NCBI GenBank assembly: GCA_902493615.1
Contig: CABUQK010000075.1
Location: 1-9,711 of the forward strand
Length of the DNA: 9,711 nt
DNA from: an uncultured Collinsella sp.
GTDB taxonomy: Bacteria; Actinomycetota; Coriobacteriia; Coriobacteriales; Coriobacteriaceae
Direction of reading: 5' to 3'
Positions 7,064 through 9,711 of this stretch are shown here, piece after piece; position 1 is the stretch's first letter; the number at the start of each line of letters is the position of its first letter. The position numbers and the translations under genes were made by a program. The notes below the pieces were generated by a model, which worked only from the letters and a program-made list of their open reading frames with translations, was not told the DNA's origin and ran no database searches.

Positions 7064-7120
7064 GTGTACCGCGCGTCGAAGATCTTCAAATTCAGGCAGC
7101 CTGACAATCGATTCTTATAG
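7064..7120 (+). pseudogene. relic of a glycosyltransferase 3' end
   Basis: In the plus frame with codons at 7067, 7070 and so on, the sequence reads YRASKIFKF (7067-7093) and runs to a TAG at 7118-7120. The intact minus-strand glycosyltransferase ends YRLASKIFKFN. At DNA level AAGATCTTCAAATTCA (7079-7094) is the exact reverse complement of 7272-7287. Similarity further upstream is too weak to align. The simplest reading is a decayed or duplicated copy of the gene's last ten or so codons in opposite orientation. It is not an expressed gene. Confidence 0.55.
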
Positions 7121-7287
7121 CAGAGGCCCCTTGGCCTTTAGTTTGATACAAGTTCCGCACGAGCCGGAAAGCACTTAATGTGCTTTCCGTGCGAGCAGGA
7201 CTGTTCGCAGTAGCAAACTAAAGGCCAAGGGGCCCAGTCAACCTATCAGCAGCGATTACTCAACAGTTAGTTGAATTTGAAGATCTT
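7079..7287. repeat. inverted duplication around element B
   Basis: The 16-bp arms 7079-7094 and 7272-7287 are perfect reverse complements. Between them and the arms of element B the two flanks align in inverted order with small indels, for example AATCG at 7106-7110 against CGATT at 7253-7257. Element B is therefore the centre of a roughly 209-bp imperfect palindrome that reaches into the glycosyltransferase coding end. Confidence 0.65.
7125..7234 (+). repeat. palindromic element B (inverted relative of element A)
   Basis: The perfect 21-nt arms 7125-7145 and 7214-7234 enclose a core at 7151-7204. The core is a plus-strand counterpart of element A's minus-strand core, with a hairpin at 7166-7174 and 7180-7188 and loop TTAAT. 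It has the same AGTTC/GGACT and CGCAC/GTGCG helices, a GAGCC bulge and an AGCA bulge. The inner five bases of the arms (GTTTG/CAAAC) are shared with A. Most of the rest of the arm differs but stays perfectly complementary. It lies between the glycosyltransferase relic (plus) and the glycosyltransferase gene (minus), in the position of a bidirectional end signal. Confidence 0.85.
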
Positions 7288-8298
7288 AGAGGCAAGACGG
7301 TATAGGCCGAGCGTGGTTTTGTCTCCGGCCCGTCCGCGCAGATTGGTGAAGAACCCGACCACGCCGTAGCGGGCACGACGATACATGCGCTCGTCGTAGG
7401 CCTTCAAATCATTCCACAGCATCTTTAGGCGCTCGTCGGCGCAATCTTCCTCGGAAAGCTTGGTGAGAACCGAGCAGATCGCCATCATCATGGTGAAGTA
7501 GCCCATCATGTACGAACGCAGACGCGACGACTCAACATCGCCGTACAAGTGGTACGACTCCATCATGATACGCGTAACACGGAACTGCTGGTCCAGACGC
7601 TTGACCATCGTTGCCTCGTTGACGCTCTGACCTTCGCGACCGATAAAGTAGCGGTAGAGGTCGATGTCGGCGTAGTACATGGTCTTGCAACGCGGCAGCG
7701 GCACGTAGGCGTAGATGTTGTCCACATAGAACGTGTGCGGCGGCATGGGAAGGCTGGACTCGCGCAGCACATCCGTGCGATAGCACAGGCTGTGCATGAG
7801 CAGGTTCTGGTCCAGGCGAAAATGACCGATCTGATCCCAGGAAAAGATCTTTTTGCGCGGCAGGGCAAATTTGTAGCCAATAGCGGTATGCGTGCCCTCG
7901 TAAACCTTCTCGTACACGTAGTTCGAGATAAACAGGTCAACGCGCTGGTCGCGCTCCTCAAAGCCACGCAGAATCGACAGCATGGTCGAAAGGGCAGCAC
8001 CGTCAAGCCAGTCGTCCGAATCAACAACCTTGTAGTAGGTGCCCTGCGCCTCGCGCAGACCCGAAAGGACGGCAATACCGTGACCGCCGTTCTCCTGGTG
8101 CACCGCGCGGATGATTCCAGGGTAACGGGCCTCCCACTCGTCGGCCTTGGCGGCCGTCTCGTCCTTGGAGCCGTCGTCCACTACGATAATCTCGATATCG
8201 GTGGCGTAATTGCTCCCCTCCAAGATGGAGGTGATGCAATGGTCCATGTCCTTGGCGGCGTTATACAAGGGAATACCGAATGTTATGACTTTATGCAT
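7267..8298 (-). CDS. family 2 glycosyltransferase
   Basis: This is a GT-A fold glycosyltransferase that transfers a sugar from a nucleotide-sugar donor, probably at the cytoplasmic face of the membrane during surface-polysaccharide assembly. Numbering is from the ATG at 8298 (343 aa). VITFGIPLYNAA (4-15) starts the GT2 domain. VDDGS (40-44) is the nucleotide-binding motif, and DSDDW (93-97) supplies the metal-binding aspartates (DXD-like). The C-terminal half (about 100-343) has no recognised domain and no clear transmembrane helix. The frame opens earlier, at an ATG ending at 8316, but 8298 gives the usual start just before the first beta strand. Neither start has a good ribosome site. The start overlaps the end of glf by 8 nt, which suggests coupled translation. 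Adjacency to glf makes galactofuranose transfer plausible, but donor and acceptor are unproven. Confidence 0.9.
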   Translation of the reverse strand: MHKVITFGIPLYNAAKDMDHCITSILEGSNYATDIEIIVVDDGSKDETAAKADEWEARYPGIIRAVHQENGGHGIAVLSGLREAQGTYYKVVDSDDWLDGAALSTMLSILRGFEERDQRVDLFISNYVYEKVYEGTHTAIGYKFALPRKKIFSWDQIGHFRLDQNLLMHSLCYRTDVLRESSLPMPPHTFYVDNIYAYVPLPRCKTMYYADIDLYRYFIGREGQSVNEATMVKRLDQQFRVTRIMMESYHLYGDVESSRLRSYMMGYFTMMMAICSVLTKLSEEDCADERLKMLWNDLKAYDERMYRRARYGVVGFFTNLRGRAGDKTTLGLYRLASKIFKFN

Positions 8299-9493
8299 GG
8301 CAGGCGATAATCTCATCCGAAAGATCGAGGGCGGAATTGGTCACGGCGTCCATATCGTAGTAACGATACTCGGCCAGACGACCCACCGGGTGGAAGTTCG
8401 TCAGGTTCTGGACGCGCTCAAGATAGCGCTCATAGAGCTCACGGTTCTCGGGCTCAAGAATGGCGTAGTACGGCGTCTCGCCCGAGCCGGGCGTATAGGC
8501 CTTGGAGTACTCCTTCATGATGGTGGTCTTGCCGGGCAGGACCTGACCGGTCATGTTCTTGAACTCGGTGATGCGCGTGTAGTCCTCGCTCGTGGTGTAG
8601 TTGACGGTGCCCACGGGCTGGAACTGGTCCATATCGAGCGTCTCGAACTTCATGTCGAGCGTGCGGTACGGTAGCGCGCCCAGATCGAGATTGAACAGCT
8701 CATCGAGCGGACCGGTGTAGACGATCTCGCCACCATAGACCTTGCCGTCGATCTTGACGGTAGTCTCGTCGATCTCGAAGAGGTCACGGGCGTCCACGTC
8801 GCAGAACACGTCGATCAGGTCGTGGTCGAGCATGTGCTCAAATAGCGCCGTGTAGCCCTCCTGCGGCATGCCCTGGAAGGGAGCTTGCGGGAAGTAGCGG
8901 TCATCATCGCCCACAAAGACGGGAACGCGGCCGGTGATCGAGGGATCGATCTGATCGGGCGTCTGGCCCCACTGCTTCATGGTGTAATGCAAAAAGACGT
9001 TCTCGTAGACGTAATCGGCGACCTCGGCAAGATCCGGGTCGTTCTTCTTACGCAGCTCCATAATGGGCACCTTGACATCCTTGCCAAAGGTCTCCACGAG
9101 CTTCTGATACAGCTCCTCGCCGCGCTCGTCACCAAAGGCGAGCTTGAGACTCGCATGGTTGAAGGGCACGGGCATAAGGGTACCGTTGATGTTGGCGAGC
9201 ACCTTGTGCTGATAATCCGTCCACTTGGTAAAGCGCGACAGGAAATTGTGCACGCGCTCGTTAAAGGTGTGATAGATATGCGGACCGTACTCGTGAATCA
9301 GGATTCCGGCCTCGTCAGTGCAGTCATAGGCATTGCCCGCAATGTGGCTACGGCGCTCCAAAACGGCAACACGATAGCCGATGGTCTCGGCAAGACGGCG
9401 GGCGCAAACGGCACCGGCATATCCAGCACCGACGACAATCATGTCGTACGCGCCGGCGTTAAAGCCTTCAGGCAGGCCTGAGGTAATCTGCAT
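8291..9493 (-). CDS. glf: UDP-galactopyranose mutase
   Basis: This FAD-dependent enzyme interconverts UDP-galactopyranose and UDP-galactofuranose and so supplies galactofuranose for glycans. The 400-aa protein is full length for the family. VVGAGYAG (20-27) is the dinucleotide-binding loop, followed by VLERRSHIAGNAYD (44-57) and HEYGPHIYH (67-75). MPVPFN, FLHYTMKQWG, DRYFPQAPFQGMPQEGY and YTGPLDELFN are family blocks. YTRITEFKN carries the arginine expected to contact the diphosphate. VGRLAEYRYYDMD near the C-terminus is also typical. The N-terminus has about 15 residues before the FAD fold, slightly longer than usual. The start is supported by AAGGAG (9499-9504), 5 nt upstream. It is the first gene of the minus-strand pair and overlaps the glycosyltransferase. 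Confidence 0.96.
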   Translation of the reverse strand: MQITSGLPEGFNAGAYDMIVVGAGYAGAVCARRLAETIGYRVAVLERRSHIAGNAYDCTDEAGILIHEYGPHIYHTFNERVHNFLSRFTKWTDYQHKVLANINGTLMPVPFNHASLKLAFGDERGEELYQKLVETFGKDVKVPIMELRKKNDPDLAEVADYVYENVFLHYTMKQWGQTPDQIDPSITGRVPVFVGDDDRYFPQAPFQGMPQEGYTALFEHMLDHDLIDVFCDVDARDLFEIDETTVKIDGKVYGGEIVYTGPLDELFNLDLGALPYRTLDMKFETLDMDQFQPVGTVNYTTSEDYTRITEFKNMTGQVLPGKTTIMKEYSKAYTPGSGETPYYAILEPENRELYERYLERVQNLTNFHPVGRLAEYRYYDMDAVTNSALDLSDEIIACHA

Positions 9494-9571
9494 CGATACT
9501 CCTTGTCAAAAGCCACGGGCTCGTTAGCTGGGCTTTTCTCGAACATTCTTCGAGACATATTTATCAGAGCG

Positions 9572-9600
9572 ATTATAGCGCTAATGCGTCCTATAATGAG
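9572..9600 (-). promoter_or_regulatory. candidate promoter of the glf operon
   Basis: On the minus strand a perfect TATAAT lies at 9577-9572. A weak -35, CTCATT, lies at 9600-9595 with a 17-nt spacer. Transcription would start near 9565, giving a leader of about 70 nt before glf. The -10 match is strong and the -35 is not. Confidence 0.45.
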
Positions 9601-9674
9601 CTTGCCACACAAGGAAAGCTCAAGCACCGCGGCGAACATAATTGAAAGGTAGACCCGCTAGCAGCGGGTTTATT
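9592..9674 (+). ncRNA. possible short plus-strand transcript: -10 box, two hairpins, terminator-like end
   Basis: A perfect TATAAT is present on the plus strand at 9592-9597 (no good -35). It is followed by GAGCTT/AAGCTC arms (9598-9603 with 9616-9621) and a 7-bp hairpin ACCCGCT/AGCGGGT (9653-9659 with 9663-9669) ending in TTTATT (9669-9674). A transcript starting near 9604 would be about 70 nt. It could be a small RNA, the attenuated leader of a gene beyond the window, or chance. No reading frame of note lies within. Confidence 0.25.
9653..9674 (+). terminator. terminator-like hairpin
   Basis: ACCCGCT (9653-9659) pairs with AGCGGGT (9663-9669) around a 3-nt loop, followed by TTTATT. The T-rich side exists only on the plus strand. 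No plus-strand gene precedes it in the window, so its role is unclear. The remaining bases to 9711 show no gene, only a small AGCG-AAA-CGCT hairpin at the edge. Confidence 0.45.
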
Positions 9675-9711
9675 CGTGAACAGCCGGGCGCCTGGAGCTT
9701 AGCGAAACGCT

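Noticed and set aside
6933..7178. 81-codon plus-strand open frame in the convergent spacer
   Set aside because: It runs through both hairpin elements and the glycosyltransferase relic in a different frame, lacks a ribosome site and has no recognisable protein character; it is a by-product of the palindromes.
6907..7234. Integron attC sites
   Set aside because: The elements are palindromic with bulges like attC, but the boundary bases have GTT on the left and AAC on the right, the reverse of the attC core arrangement, and no integrase or cassette gene is present.
6907..7234. CRISPR array
   Set aside because: Only two units exist, in inverted orientation, with no regular spacers and no cas genes.
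6907..7234. Classical intrinsic terminators
   Set aside because: The stems are long, but neither strand has a T tract directly after the arms; a termination role in another way remains possible.
7549..8310. 253-codon plus-strand open frame antisense to the glycosyltransferase
   Set aside because: It is a mirror of the high-GC minus-strand gene; the minus frame has clear GT2 motifs and the plus frame has none.
8885..9481. 198-codon plus-strand open frame inside glf
   Set aside because: It is antisense to the FAD-binding and core blocks of UDP-galactopyranose mutase; no independent support.

Overview
The window looks like chromosomal DNA from a high-GC Gram-positive bacterium. Strong G/C at third codon positions, the character of the proteins and the gene mix suggest the class Coriobacteriia (Actinomycetota), most likely Collinsella or a close relative. 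This is inference from recognised protein families, not a database match. No tRNA, rRNA, CRISPR array, transposase or phage gene is visible.

Layout. Bases 1-9 may be the first codons of a minus-strand gene. A long, relatively AT-rich regulatory region (10-564) with several small repeats precedes ppk1 (polyphosphate kinase, plus strand), which carries an unusual C-terminal tail and ends in a strong terminator. On the same strand follow a TrmA/RlmD-family rRNA uracil-5 methyltransferase, a DJ-1/PfpI protein overlapping a Maf nucleotide pyrophosphatase by 4 bp, and a P1-family (S58/DmpA-like) self-processing hydrolase. The minus strand then carries glf (UDP-galactopyranose mutase) and an overlapping family-2 glycosyltransferase, which together look like a small surface-polysaccharide (galactofuranose) operon. 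The plus- and minus-strand groups converge at about 6895-7266.

The convergent spacer is the most interesting part. It holds two palindromic elements (A, 6907-7031; B, 7125-7234) in opposite orientation. Each has a perfect outer stem of 21-24 bp around a core of about 55 nt. The two cores differ by six substitutions and one single-base indel. All six substitutions fall in three base pairs of the inner hairpin, and all keep pairing. The outer arms differ in sequence between copies but are perfectly self-complementary in each. Between the elements lies a short plus-strand relic matching the 3' end of the glycosyltransferase gene, so element B sits at the centre of an inverted duplication. I do not recognise these as a named element family.

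The plus-strand genes are housekeeping functions (polyphosphate, rRNA modification, nucleotide and protein quality control, peptide or amide hydrolysis) and do not form one pathway. The glf-glycosyltransferase pair is the only clear functional module.
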